Positions 12,567 to 23,221 of a stretch of 64,000 nucleotides of DNA are shown here, in pieces (position 1 is the first letter of the stretch; each line of letters opens with the position of its first letter). The notes beneath the pieces are model-generated. The model worked only from the letters and a program-made list of their open reading frames with translations. It made no database searches and had not been told where the DNA came from. The stretch comes from Letharia columbiana. Its lineage: Eukaryota; Ascomycota; Lecanoromycetes; Lecanorales; Parmeliaceae. The position numbers were made by a program, and so were the translations under genes. The DNA lies in contig NW_023501049.1 in the NCBI RefSeq assembly GCF_014066305.1, forward strand, positions 1 through 64,000. The letters are read 5' to 3'.

Positions 12567-13212
12567 GTCTTCTACGAGAGCTGTGAGAAGTAATGAAAAG
12601 CGAAAGACCGTGAAGTTGATGTCGAGTATTCTTGAGGGAAGAAGAACATCGCTCAACACAGTGGCCCCCAATAACAATAATTGCTGTGTAATGACTACTT
12701 CCTTCTAAGTACCAACGGCAGTCCTTCTGAGCACACGCTTCAATTTTTTTGCATTGCCTCAGCGTGAAAGACTGGTAACGAAGTGAGCCAAAGTAGGCAA
12801 GTACCTAGAATTTATCTTTTTGGAACAGCAAATTGAAGACATTCAATTTTGCAGTGGTCATTTGTACATATGACTGTAAATGACCGAGAAGGTCTGACCT
12901 GACGACGTGTCATATGACAAATCCACATCCCTACCCTTTTATACGTGCAAGTGGCAGTAAAAGAGCGTAAAGCGGCGCTCACACGATCCCTAATCGGGAG
13001 AGAGACATAGAACAAAGAGCTCGGACAACACTCAACAGCGCTCTCTTTACATGTATTACCTAGGCTTGTAGTCAATACCTTCTCAACATTGTCAAACCTG
13101 AACACCACCTCTCCCTGCGTTTTGTCCAAATTGTGTCCGTCTACCCCACCTCAAGAAGTCTCTTTCACACTTGAAGACAAACCGCCCCACCATCTCCCCC
13201 TTCTTCACTACA
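12567..13212 (+). other. Intergenic and probable DOM34 promoter/leader
   Basis: No coding signal. The region separates the ankyrin relic from DOM34 and ends in a CT-rich stretch (ACCATCTCCCCCTTCTTCAC) directly before the DOM34 start, as is common in leaders of fungal housekeeping genes. Confidence 0.4.
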
Positions 13213-14421
13213 ATGCGCCTCGTAAAACAGGCGATTGAACGCGATGGGTCAGGCACTATCACCTTGTTTCCCGAGGATCCTGAAGACATGTGGTTCACCT
13301 ACAACCTCATCCGTCCCTCGGATCTCCTCCGCGCCTCTGCGCTCCGCCGTATCACCACGGAATCAGCCACGGGCTCCACATCCTCTACACGCGTGCACAT
13401 TAACCTACTCATACGAGTGGAGAAGTTAGATTTCGATACCCAGTCGTCACAGCTACACGTCTCAGGACGTATAATCGAGGAGACGAAATACACCAAGGTG
13501 GGGCAATGGCATACTCTGGATCTGGAGCTGAACAGGAATTTTACGTTGGAAAAGAAAGACGGATGGGATTCAGTGGCAAGAAATCTTGTGAAGGAGGCGT
13601 GCGACCCTGCAAAGCAAGCAGATGTTTGGGCTGTCATCATGCAGGAGGGTTTGGCACATTTGGTGGTGTTGACAGGACAGAGAACAGTCCTCCGACAAAA
13701 GGTGGAAACAACGGTGCCGAAGAAGAGGGGGACAGGGAAGCAAGGAGATCATGATAAAGCTCTCGAGAAATTCTTTCAGACAACCTTGGATACACTGCTG
13801 AGGCATATCGACCTGAGTGCGAATTTGCCGATTCTGCTGGCGAGTCCTGGCTTCGTGGCTCAGGCTTTTCTGAAGTTCATACTGGAGACGGCAACGAGGA
13901 CGGGCAATAAGTCGCTGATGGGGCAGAAGGGCAACTTTGTCGTCGTACACGCGGCTTCAGGATACCTACACTCACTAAACGAAGTACTACAGTCCCCGGA
14001 AGTCCTAGCCAGGTTAAAAGACACCAAGTACGCCCGCGAGACGAAACTGATGGATACTTTCATGAGTTTGCTTTACAAAGACGACGGCCGCGCCGCTTAC
14101 GGCCCCAGAGAAGTTGAGCAGGCGGTCGAAAAAGGGGCCGTAGGGAGAGGCGGTGGGATACTTTTGATCTGTGATTCTTTATTCAGGGCACAAGATGTGG
14201 GAACACGAAGGCGGTGGGTTGGTTTAGTGGATAGGGTCAGAGAAACCGAGGGAGGCGAAGTAAGGGTTCTGAGTGGGACGCATGAAAGTGGCAAGCAATT
14301 GGAGGGTTTAGGCGGCATTGCTGCGATGCTAACGTTTCCGTTGGAGTATTTGGACGGGGAGGATGAAGTAGAAGACGAAATTGCTTTGTCGAACGGGAAC
14401 ACCGCTGGAGAAAAAACCTGA
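13213..14421 (+). CDS. DOM34: Dom34/Pelota, ribosome rescue factor
   Basis: Dom34 (Pelota) enters the empty A site of stalled ribosomes with the GTPase Hbs1 and promotes subunit dissociation in no-go and non-stop decay. The single exon encodes 402 residues, the usual length. The N-terminal Sm-like domain begins MRLVKQAIERDGSGTITL and contains PEDPEDMWFTYNLI and the basic-loop region. The central eRF1_2-like domain (about residues 140-265) has QEGLAHLVVLTG and HDKALEKFFQTTLD. The C-terminal eRF1_3-like domain ends GGIAAMLTFPLEYLD. The GGQ peptide-hydrolysis motif of eRF1 is absent, as expected for Pelota. An in-frame ATG 14 codons upstream (13171) is open, but the family starts at MRLVKQ, so 13213 is chosen. 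The 3' end is 73 bp from the convergent gene at 14495. Confidence 0.93.
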   Translation: MRLVKQAIERDGSGTITLFPEDPEDMWFTYNLIRPSDLLRASALRRITTESATGSTSSTRVHINLLIRVEKLDFDTQSSQLHVSGRIIEETKYTKVGQWHTLDLELNRNFTLEKKDGWDSVARNLVKEACDPAKQADVWAVIMQEGLAHLVVLTGQRTVLRQKVETTVPKKRGTGKQGDHDKALEKFFQTTLDTLLRHIDLSANLPILLASPGFVAQAFLKFILETATRTGNKSLMGQKGNFVVVHAASGYLHSLNEVLQSPEVLARLKDTKYARETKLMDTFMSLLYKDDGRAAYGPREVEQAVEKGAVGRGGGILLICDSLFRAQDVGTRRRWVGLVDRVRETEGGEVRVLSGTHESGKQLEGLGGIAAMLTFPLEYLDGEDEVEDEIALSNGNTAGEKT

Positions 14422-14494
14422 TTCAGCGTTCTTCAAATCCGCGTCGCAGTGAAAGCTCCATTGCATTCAGGCTCTGCTCGAAAGCTCCTCTCTC

Positions 14495-15220
14495 TCAAAA
14501 GCATCTACCACAAGGACTACCACGAGGGCTACCATCAGGGACATATACATAATCGTCCTCGTCGCCGCTCCCGGCCCCCTCATGCTCAATCATATCGAAA
14601 TAATCAGAAATCCCAGGATCCCGATCGTCAGACTTTTCGCCTTCCTCAATATGCGCTACGGATCCTCTCAGGCTATTACCGGGCGATGATCCTGATTCTT
14701 CCTCTTCCTCTTCATCTTCTGGAGTCCTCTGACTACATTCAGCTGGCCTTTGAAAATGCACCCTCGCGCCCTTGCTCGTCGGCTGCCCCTGGTTGGTTCC
14801 CCGCGTGTCTCTCTTTGCAAGCTGGGCGTCTCGCCAATGACGAGGTAGCGTGTCCGAGTCAGCAAGTGGTCTCTCTTCGTACCAGCCAGGCGACCAACGT
14901 CGTGGAGGTGGAAGCCGACACTTTTCCTGCCAGCCAGGCGACGAGTTTGGTCGCGGTGGAAGCCGTCTCTCTTCCTGCCAGTCAAGCGACGAATCCTGTG
15001 GGGGTGGAAGTGGCAACTTTTGTTGCCCATGTAAACAGTACCCGGGTCGCGTTCGAGGTGGCAGTTCTGACCGGTGCGGGACATCTATGCGGCGTTCTAG
15101 GTCTCCCCCAGAAGGTCGGAATATCTTCCGATCCATCGCGCAGTCGCAATAGGAGTCTAGCCCTTCTCCTCCTCTCTGTCTTCTCCCCTCTTTCCCGCCT
15201 CTAGGTTGGGCCCAGCTCAT
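14495..15220 (-). CDS. Hypothetical protein with internal repeats and acidic tail, 241 aa
   Basis: Single-exon ORF on the minus strand with a good start context (A at -3). The N-terminal half is basic and proline-rich and holds three imperfect 16-residue repeats with a PGWxEER-like core. The C-terminal half has an acidic run (EDEEEEEESG) and ends DDYVYVPDGSPRG. The composition suggests a disordered, possibly nuclear protein, but there is no known domain. A 251-codon ORF overlaps it on the plus strand (14449-15204). The minus frame is preferred because its composition is more protein-like, but the choice is not secure. It would converge on DOM34. Confidence 0.4.
   Translation of the reverse strand: MSWAQPRGGKEGRRQRGGEGLDSYCDCAMDRKIFRPSGGDLERRIDVPHRSELPPRTRPGYCLHGQQKLPLPPPQDSSLDWQEERRLPPRPNSSPGWQEKCRLPPPRRWSPGWYEERPLADSDTLPRHWRDAQLAKRDTRGTNQGQPTSKGARVHFQRPAECSQRTPEDEEEEEESGSSPGNSLRGSVAHIEEGEKSDDRDPGISDYFDMIEHEGAGSGDEDDYVYVPDGSPRGSPCGRCF
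14882..15025 (+). repeat. Three tandem 48-bp units
   Basis: Three imperfect direct copies begin at 14882, 14930 and 14978 with the shared core CCAGCCAGGCGACGA (last copy CCAGTCAAGCGACGA). The unit length is a multiple of three, so copy-number change would keep the minus-strand frame. Confidence 0.8.
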
Positions 15221-15830
15221 TTTGTGTGAAGAAAATCGAGACGTTGCTCTTCAGCAACACTCATGATTGAGTGATGAGTTGAAGACATTTCAGGTTGAGT
15301 GTAGAGCTGTATTCTCTGTTAAATAATGCTTCGCTGGAATCCCCAAGCGATTGACAAACATTACAGTACAGCACACATGCGAATGAAACGTGCTTCACAG
15401 ATTTAAAGAGAATTTGGAAATCAGATCGACCATCAAGGACTACGCTAGACTCGGGTTCCGTTTATCGTGTGCATCGTTACACACCCGACAAATGTAACGC
15501 CCGATCGATCGATACAATTCGACGACGACGCTAAAATCTTGTGGAAGAACACCGCGCGAATCATTTCTCTGTCAGAAATGCAGGATATTATTCAACGTAT
15601 CAGCTAGGTGGCGAATTTACTACAAGTGTATATTCACACTTCCATTGCCAATAGCCGCATCGACGCGCAGATAAGGGTAAATGCAGAGATAGGATGCATA
15701 TGATAGGGTCTCATTCTGCCATGTTGATTGCGCTGTCTATCCTAGTTCTCTCCCTGAATTAGCTCAATTTGTCCTCCTTAACCGAACAAGGCTGTTTGAT
15801 TCCTTGCTTCTGAATCTTGTTTTTTCTGGC
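15221..15830 (+). other. Intergenic, nothing recognised
   Basis: Normal composition and no ORF with coding character. It lies between the start of the minus-strand hypothetical gene and the 3' end of the relic that follows. Confidence 0.4.
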
Positions 15831-16391
15831 TTAATCCATAGTCACCTTTTCCTGAGCCATACCGCCCAGCTTTTCAGCGCCAGCCTTGGTCATCACCACC
15901 ACTTGACCAAGTGTAACTCGTCGCTGGCCCTCATTACCGGCGCCATGTAACCAGTCGACCAGGTCATGCCTCCCTTCGACAGCCTCGATGCCCACCTTTC
16001 ATTCCCCAGTCGCAATCTCCAGTCCTTCGCTACGAATGCTTGACGAACCGATTCTCGCCAGTGATCGATCAGGAGAACTGGGTCCAACGCGAAATTGGCT
16101 TTGGTGTATTTGCGAGGAGCGGTAGTATGGTCTGGCTTATCAAATACCGGTGCGGGCTTCCAAAGAACAGACTAACCAGCCATTGAGACATCATAAGGAT
16201 CCAGAATTCTGTATAGATCGCGAATCAGCGTACATAAGCGACTCGTTCTCGGTTTCAGCGTCGTGGACGGCAATCATCGACTCTCGGTTGGCGAGATACC
16301 AATCCGCGAAATTGTCCCGAAGGTGTTGAGGGAAACTGGGATTAAACCGATGATAATAATGGCTTGGCTTGGAGCTGTCTAAGGACGCCAT
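15831..16391 (-). pseudogene. Decayed gene of unknown family
   Basis: On the minus strand an ATG at 16391 opens MASLDSSKPSHYYHRFNP and FADWYLANRESMIAVHDAE. After a shift the next frame continues LIRDLYRILDPYDVSMAG, then a piece with LDPVLLIDHWRESVRQAF. A last frame reads KVGIEAVEGRHDLVDWLHG and QRRVTLGQVVVMTKAGAEKL, ending at TAA 15831-15833. The pieces lie in order and each looks strongly protein-like, but they need two frame changes and read through a TGA at 15999-16001, where TGG (Trp) would fit. One join could be a short intron (GTTAGT donor after MAG). I do not recognise the family; total length would be about 180 residues. Confidence 0.5.
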
Positions 16392-18380
16392 GGTTGAGTA
16401 ATGTGGGCAGCCATCAGAGTAGCGTCGAGATTTGATGGGATGCTGGCTTCCCGAGATTTGTCTTCGACAGGAGTAATTGGTGCAGCTCTGCAGCTACGTA
16501 GTCGGATATGGTGGCCATAGTGTCTAGATGATCTTGCTCATCGAGATGCTGGGAGGTCTGAAATTTCCCATGTCATCTTTCAGCTGATGCTTACGGATGT
16601 GACGGGTTTCTTGAACAAATGTGCGTAGTGTGTGAAGCATGTCTTTGAAGGAACGTTGCCGGACTTTATAGCAAGGAACAAAGTATTGGTATTGATAGTG
16701 CTAAGATCGTATTCACATTGAAGAAGCGAAGCCTCAAATTTCCATTCAACTAAGCATCAAAGACAGTGACTCCGGCAGAAATTATCTATCCGACAGTCAG
16801 TCGAGAGGCACTTTCCCTTAACAGGACCAGTCTTGTGCATGAAGGACGGCTTGGGAGAGCATCCCACATATGAAGCAGTTGCTACGTTGTTGGTTGTACG
16901 AGTGGCTGCGAAACGCCGCATCCACGACGTCCTCATGCAGATATCCTCCAAAAGAGCAAATGATATGGTCAGATGTCCTATTCATACTTGCCTCCCTTGG
17001 CCCGTAGAGGAGCGTTTGGATGGTGGATTGTACATGTCGTCGAACGCTGGCACCCTCGTCTCACTATTTCGCGTCAAGGGTCTGTACTGGCTAGCGATTG
17101 TTTTGCGATTCGCCACGCATTTTTGTAAAAGATTGTCAGGCGACGGTGCCGACGTAACCCCGGCCATTGAGGTTTCTGTATGGAGACTAAGGAGGGAAGG
17201 AGGAGGAGGAGGAGGAAATGAGGCAACTGTGACGCTGAACGAAGACGCTTGAGAAAAGAAAACTCGACCACCATGCCTTCAGCTCCCGACACTTGTTCAA
17301 GAAATTAATCTATCTCCGCGCGCTCCAAGAACAACACGAGCATAATCTTCATCATCGTCGTCCTTCGTGGCTGTCTACCCAGTATTTACCGCCATAATTA
17401 CCACTGACCCCCTCGCATGCCAGGCGTGCCCGAGTCTCGAATCTCAAAACCGTCCTTCCTGTCGCTTGCATTGACGCTCTGACCCGTGAATGATTCGGCC
17501 AGTCGGCCGCTCTCCGTCGCTACGAGGCTCGGGTTCTTGCTATCCGGAGAGCCTCTGTTGCTTCGCTTAGTCGCTGTCCTCAGGCGTCTACGAGCTCGAA
17601 GGGTCCGGTCGAACTATCTGGGAGTAGATCCCATCCTTATGTGGCTTATGGTTTGGATTCTGTCCTGTTCCTCTTTTTCTTGCGAGGTTCATCTTGTGCC
17701 GACGAGTGTGAAACGGTTGGTAGATGGAGGGGGCTAATGGATAGTGTGAAGAGTTGAGGAAATGGCGAAGAAGAGGTAGGTCTTATTACTAGGGTTCGTA
17801 GAAAGTATCAGACAACTGAGCAAACAAAGGATAATGGTAAACATAGCGTCCATTCAGATGGACCATGTTGTCAAAAACCCAATCCAATCTTAGTGGTCAG
17901 ATCGTGATCAGCACGTAGAGACAAAGATTGAATTGTCATTGATTTCCCTTTAGGTTATTTGGGCGAGGAACGACGGGAGGAAGAAGGAAGGAAGGCGAAA
18001 GTATCACCAATGAGGAGAGTCAATATATCCACCCGAACTTGACTTTGAAATCTTCAATTATCAACCTCCTTGCTTCATCGCAAAGCAGTCGCCCGCACCG
18101 ACATCTTCTTCAGGCACCTAATGCAGCTTCTGTTCCTCCTCGTTGACCACTGCCACGAACCACAACAGCAACATCTCATCCCTCTTGACATCCAGAAGCG
18201 GATCCATCCCATTTTCAGCCTTGGACTTCCAAATTCATTCTAGTAAAGGCCTGTGCAGACCCAGCCTGGCCACTAGGTCACTGAAGGCATCGCCCCGACG
18301 GGATAAGGGATAACGACGGAATATATCGGCTCAGCGTAAACATTGTTCACATCCCCCATCGCCGGCCTCTATGTAGCACT
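16392..18380 (+). other. Gene-poor 2 kb
   Basis: The longest ORF (139 codons at 16833-17252, plus) has no domain and a Gly run encoded by a GGA microsatellite near 17200. The minus strand of 17400-17800 has some protein-like composition but is interrupted by many stops. No gene can be supported. Confidence 0.4.
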
Positions 18381-19060
18381 CTATGACTTGTTGACGAAGT
18401 CGCTCGCGCTTGCTAAACGTGGTGGTAGCTTGAATTCAATAGAGTCTCGCCTGCGTGCCTGCTCCTCGTAGTCCTTGACCACAATTTCCTGAAAGCCATG
18501 CAGCATAATCAACGACGAGGCAGCAAGAGACCGTTCGTTCTGCGCCATCATGATCTCATGTTTCTTCTCGGGGAGCAGAGACCTCAAGGAGTCTGCCGGC
18601 GTCTGCTTGCTGCGAGCGAAGATCTCCTGGCGTTGGCTATGGTCTGCCTCCTCTTTCTATCACCTGGCTCGACATTTCTTCCACACGTCCCAGCAAGCCT
18701 CTGCACGTTCCGGTATTCCTCGCTCAGAACCAAGTCCAGGGTCCAGCGCTGCTAGGACCATGATATCATGTAGGAAATACAGGTCCAGACCCGGCCAGGT
18801 GCCCAGTATCGAGACCCAGGACTCGGCAAAGGACCTTATTCGCTTGATCCATGGTGTGATTGCTGAGCGTGTATTTGAGGATAGCTTTCCGAGATCTACA
18901 ATCGAGCTGCTTCAGAAAAGGGTCGAGGTAAGAGGTGCCAAACGCTGACGCTTGGCAGCGAGCAGCTGCTTCAGCGCTAATGGGGTAGGTACGCTCTTGA
19001 GAGTGTGCTCGCATTGGGTTGCCTGAGTAGAAGTGCTCGTGTTGCTGTGAGAAGGAGAGG
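18381..19060 (-). pseudogene. Decayed gene of unknown family with two adjacent stops
   Basis: From about 19060 the minus strand reads HEHFYSGNPMRAHSQERTYP and SYLDPFLKQLD, then after a frame change near 18900 LGKLSSNTRSAITPWIKRIR, WPGLDLYFLHDIMVLAALDP and ACWDVWKKCRAR. Two consecutive stops (TGA TAG, 18657-18662) follow. The same frame continues KEEADHSQRQEIFARSKQTP, EKKHEIMMAQNERSLAASSL and DYEEQARRRDSIEFKLPPRL to a TAG at 18381. A frame open on both sides of the double stop is hard to explain except as a recently broken gene. The family is not recognised. Confidence 0.55.
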
Positions 19061-19434
19061 TAGATGCCGTCTTCTATTTAAATTTAAAGGTCCGTGATGT
19101 TGATCTTTAGAGAATTGGAGAGTTTGATATTGGGAAAGACTATGCAATTTGACCGCTGGAGATGGAGCAAAGCTCTCCAGATTTTGAAAAACATTAGCTG
19201 CGCTGTGCAGCTGATATTGGTTCTGCGAGTACTCGGACCCAAAAGAAAATGACCGCTGGGTAGAAACCCTTTGGTTTAGGCCTGCTTATAGACAATTTAC
19301 CGCAGGGAACCGCTTGCGACTTGGACCGCGGTTTGTTCCTCCTTCGTTACCATGGGCCAATGCCCTCTCTCCAAACGAAAAATCGTACACATCGAGCAGT
19401 CTGCGATTATATCTTCCAACACGATTGAAGTGTC
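19061..19434 (+). other. Intergenic, nothing recognised
   Basis: Spacer between the minus-strand relic and the 3' end of the DUF1772 gene. No coding or RNA feature seen. Confidence 0.4.
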
Positions 19435-20024
19435 TCAAGCCAAGGTTGCCCACAACCCCAGCACAGCTCCCACTAATGGGAACACACTCCTCCCTAGATT
19501 CAGCATCCCCCACCTATCCACTAGTTCTTTTGCACTCTCTCCCTTCGCCAACCCCACCTCCGTAGCTTTCTCACCAACATCCAAACCCTTCATCTCATCG
19601 TGCTTCTTGAAAAGCTTCCGGTTCGTAGACATCATCCCGAACCTCGTGTACGGCCATATCCCAAATGTTGCCAACGCAGATAGTCCATAGATTTCAGCCT
19701 TGGGGTGATTCAGGGTACCGTAGAGTCTGTAGGAGAGATAGCTGTAGGAGATGATGGAGACGAGGGCGATGGCCGGGTTCAATATCTTTCCGCGGTCGAA
19801 ACAGAGTTGCCATTGCCTGACCAGGACTGGACTTGGGGCGATGAGCCAGGTTGGGATTGTGAGGATGGATATGCTGAGGATGCTACCTGTGAGTCCTGTC
19901 AGAGCTATTCGAAAGCGGAGGCAGCCTCTGCTTCTTCTGAGGAATGCTGCCCACCAGAGCAGAATGCTGAAGCTGTGATGCCAATTGTCTGGGCGACGCG
20001 AATAGCTGCTGGGAGGGGCGCCAT
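19435..20024 (-). CDS. DUF1772 / anthrone oxygenase-like membrane protein, one intron
   Basis: Minus-strand exons are 19955-20024 and 19435-19886, giving 173 residues. The 68-nt intron has donor GTGGGC, branch CTCTGAC and acceptor CACAG, and splicing joins SAFCSG to SILSISILTIPTWL in frame. Features of the DUF1772 family are an N-terminal membrane segment, a second one ending APSPVLVRQW, then FDRGKILNPAIALVS, the WPYTRFGMMSTNRKL motif, and a C-terminal segment LGRSVFPLVGAVLGLWATLA. Some members (HypC type) oxidise anthrones to anthraquinones in polyketide pathways, but many are of unknown role. There is no polyketide synthase in this window, so only the family can be assigned. It is divergent from ERD2 across about 550 bp. 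Confidence 0.8.
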
Positions 20025-20571
20025 AGCTACCAAATGTAGTGAGAAGCTAGTGGACGTCTGGATCGTGTAGGGATAAATTGCAGTTCCTTTGGAATTCGCT
20101 CTCTTGCCTTCTTGCAAGATGATAGGGTGGTTCGTCTCGGGATACACACATGAGGAGGCGTAAAACGGCTATAGAGCTTGCTTAGCGGTAAGATACTCGC
20201 CGTGGAGATCGTCAGACATCCCTCTCGCCTAGTGAGCCTCTAGTGTTGAATACGAGAAGCGCATGGTCGGTACAACAGCACAGGGTCAATGGAAAGGAAC
20301 TGAGTTGTTTCGAAATGACTATCTTTAGAAGTCACCGCTTACACGAATCAGCCTCTTAAAGACCTCGCAACGTACCAAGAACATCACTACTGTGCTGGCA
20401 TTTTCCTGAGCTCTTTGAGGAAAAGGCTCTCTTGCAGTGGTGGCGGCTTTGGATGTTGGCAGGGGTTGGTCGCTGATCAACAGGCTCCAGCGAACGCTTG
20501 CCACGACCTTCCTCACATAAAAAGACTGTCAAGTGTCACTCTGGTGTGTCATTCATTCGGGTGAGAGTAAG
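20025..20571 (+). other. Shared intergenic region between DUF1772 gene and ERD2
   Basis: The two genes start back to back, so this interval should hold both promoters. No clear TATA element or repeated operator was seen. Confidence 0.4.
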
Positions 20572-21630
20572 ATGGGCAACATGAATGTGTTTCGTATATT
20601 GGGCGATTTGTCCCATACAGCTTCTAAATGTATCTTGATCTGGGCAATACACGACAACCAGAGCGCCGAAGGTAACCATCTACGACCTTGTTTAATGGAT
20701 TTCGCTGATTGCGTTGCTTTAGGTGTATCATTGATTACCCAGATGCTCTACGTTGCTGTTTTCATCACACGCTACCTCGATCTCTTCTGGACTCCGCCTT
20801 TTGCCTCTATATGGAACTTCATTCTGAAGAACTTCTATATCCTCTCTTCACTCTACATCATATTTCTCATGATGAAAATCTATGCCCGGACGCGGGAAAG
20901 AGAAAAGGCGTGGAGATTAGGGGCATATTGTTTGGGGGGGTCAGTGCTCCTGGCGCCCATCGCCACAGCCATTGCCCAAAAGAAAGATTTCAGCTTTTTT
21001 GAGATGCTATGGACATTCTCGATCATACTGGAATCAGTTTGTGTTATACCCCAACTTCTTCTGCTCCGACAAACGACCGTGCCAACAGTCATCGATTCCT
21101 TCTACCTTCTCACGCTTGGGTCATACCGAGCGTTCTACATACTGAATTGGATCGTACGCCTAGCATCTTCTGAGCATCATTTCGAATGGCGGGCAGTACT
21201 CTTCGGAATAATACAAACGGCTTTCTATGTCGACTTCGCATGGGTGTATTGGACGCGGCAAAGGGTCAAGCTCCGAAATGGTGGTGTCGTCGACTCTGAT
21301 GATCTCAGTCGAGGCTTTCTGGTTAGCAGGATACTGGGTCGAGGAGATGCAAGCATGGACGATGAGGAGAGGGGCGCAGTGGATGGAGTGAGGAATAATG
21401 GCAGCGCAGAAGCATCAAAGAAAGGAGGCAACTGGGGGCCAAGAGGTATCTCTGTATCTGCAGATGAGGACGTGATGGATCAAACACGAGAACCGGAAGG
21501 AGACTCCGGCTCGAAGGATGATGGATTAGCTGGACTGGTAGAGGAAGATAACAGCGAGGATGAGATATGGAGCTCCGCCCAAGACACCAACGGCAGACTG
21601 GATGATAACAACACGTATGCGCGGAAATGA
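20572..21630 (+). CDS. ERD2: ER lumen protein-retaining receptor (HDEL/KDEL receptor)
   Basis: Erd2 is the Golgi receptor that returns HDEL/KDEL-tagged luminal proteins to the ER in COPI vesicles. Exons are 20572-20671 and 20723-21630, giving 335 residues. The 51-nt intron (donor GTAACC, acceptor TTTAG) has no stop and is a multiple of three, so the unspliced frame is open. Splicing restores the family sequence QSAEG-VSLITQMLY. Family hallmarks are FRILGDLSH, VFITRYLDLFW, the segment with ARTREREKAW, ILESVCVIPQLLLLRQT and LGSYRAFYILNWI. Seven hydrophobic segments cover residues up to about 225. A hydrophilic acidic tail of about 110 residues follows; long tails are known in filamentous fungi, although yeast Erd2 lacks one. 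The start could instead be the second ATG at 20581 (MNVFRILGD), closer to the yeast N-terminus. Confidence 0.92.
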   Translation: MGNMNVFRILGDLSHTASKCILIWAIHDNQSAEGNHLRPCLMDFADCVALGVSLITQMLYVAVFITRYLDLFWTPPFASIWNFILKNFYILSSLYIIFLMMKIYARTREREKAWRLGAYCLGGSVLLAPIATAIAQKKDFSFFEMLWTFSIILESVCVIPQLLLLRQTTVPTVIDSFYLLTLGSYRAFYILNWIVRLASSEHHFEWRAVLFGIIQTAFYVDFAWVYWTRQRVKLRNGGVVDSDDLSRGFLVSRILGRGDASMDDEERGAVDGVRNNGSAEASKKGGNWGPRGISVSADEDVMDQTREPEGDSGSKDDGLAGLVEEDNSEDEIWSSAQDTNGRLDDNNTYARK

Positions 21631-22475
21631 TGATACAATGCTCATCGCTTGTCCTGGAGGATCAGGATCATTTACAGCAAATTGGATTTCTGGAGACCGA
21701 CCCATGTTCGAGAAGAGGAATGATGCGTGCAGCTGAGAATGAATCCTCGCGATTGAGGATGGATCTCAGCCAAGACGCACTGCCCAGACATGGGTATCGC
21801 TTAGCGCTTGCTTATATTAATTACTAATTGAGACCTCAACCGGGCCCTCAGAACGATCAAGCCACACGAATGGGAATCCGCGGCACCTCCATACGGCGAG
21901 ATTTGTTTTGGATAGATTAAGAAGAGGGACGACCGATGGAACTGGATGATAAGCTAGAGAGGGAACACATCGATACCACCTCGTGACACAGCCTTGGAAT
22001 GGTCGACGGATCAATATGGGGGCCGCCTCCAAAAGAAGCGGTCGCCCGCCGTGGACTGCATGACGTTGCGGAGAGAGTACAGGAAAGTTGAGAATGCATG
22101 CCAAAAACGGCGCAAGCCAGTCGATGGTTCATGTCTCCTCGCGGATTTTGGACGAGTTCGCGACACCTTAAACAAGAGAAGTCAGCCGGTAGTAGGAGCA
22201 GAGAGTAACAAAGTCCGATGGTACCGAGTACCTCGCTCATGGCATCAGGTGGCACTGTAGCTGAAGTACCCTGTACCTGATCCTTCGCATGCGCTGGCCA
22301 AATCCTACACATGCTGCAGGGTTTGTCGGTGTTTCAATACTTACGACACAGCCTCGAGTGGTTAATGAAACATTTTGCTAAACGCCAGTGCGTTGATCGA
22401 TGGTGGACTTTACCGAGCCGAGGGAAATCATGCATAAACATCAGCACAGTAGGACAAAAGATCGATAATCTCATT

Positions 22476-22499
22476 GTCATCATCATCATCATCATCATA
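22476..22499 (+). repeat. (TCA)n microsatellite
   Basis: Uninterrupted run of TCA/ATC triplets, about eight copies, in a non-coding stretch. Confidence 0.9.
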
Positions 22500-23170
22500 C
22501 TTCGCATCTTGTCTCCACATCTTGTCATTGTTGAGTGCAGTCATCACTGCAGCCATTATATGTTGCTCTTCTCATTCTGCTGCCAGACGTGTATCTCCGT
22601 CCAATCTTCCAAGCGCCGTCAATGGATCCGGGAGGAATACGGCAAAAGGAGCTCTGTATGACCGAGACCGCTGACTTACATGGTAACGCTAGGACCACTG
22701 CCTGTTCATCCTTCCATTCCTTCATTTTTCCTCTAACTACTATTCTTAATACTCCCCGCCAGTTCATCTTTTGAGTCTTTATGTTCCATTCTGGGAATCC
22801 TTCGGGGCATCCGCTGTGTGAGGCTGCACTGTCGCAGAGACTTCTTCTTTTAGAAATTAGTCATCATATGAGAATAGCCGATTGGATGAGTAGATTTGCC
22901 TAATTGACCGAATGCGGCTGGAATGGTGCCGAAAGACCGGCTAATTTTGGGAAGTTTGGTCTAGAACGTGAACAGCGCTGTCTATTTACTACTTTACTTA
23001 GGCACCTTATGTCGCCGCTAGGTTGGCTGGAAAATACTCTACTACTTTGGCCCCGGCCCACTGTTGACTGTACCACCGTAACATTATTACCTTACCTTAC
23101 CTATTTGTCTTTTAGACCTTCACAAGGCAGATGATCTGACCTCAGGGTTGCATGCTCTTACCGTACCTCA

Positions 23171-23221
23171 ATACTACTATTACTACTATTACTACTATTA
23201 CTACTACTACTACTACTACTA
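23171..23221 (+). repeat. (TAC/TAT)n trinucleotide array
   Basis: Array of TAC and TAT triplets: the compound unit TACTACTAT repeats, then turns into a pure TAC run. Non-coding. Confidence 0.9.

Noticed and set aside
16833..17252. 139-codon plus-strand ORF
   Set aside because: Composition is not protein-like, there is no domain, and its end is a GGA microsatellite.
19314..19690. Plus-strand ORFs over the DUF1772 gene
   Set aside because: They overlap the second exon antisense and have no domain; the minus-strand model with a good intron explains the locus.
19435..21630. Secondary-metabolite cluster around the anthrone oxygenase-like gene
   Set aside because: No polyketide synthase, tailoring enzyme or cluster regulator lies nearby; neighbours are ERD2 and relics.
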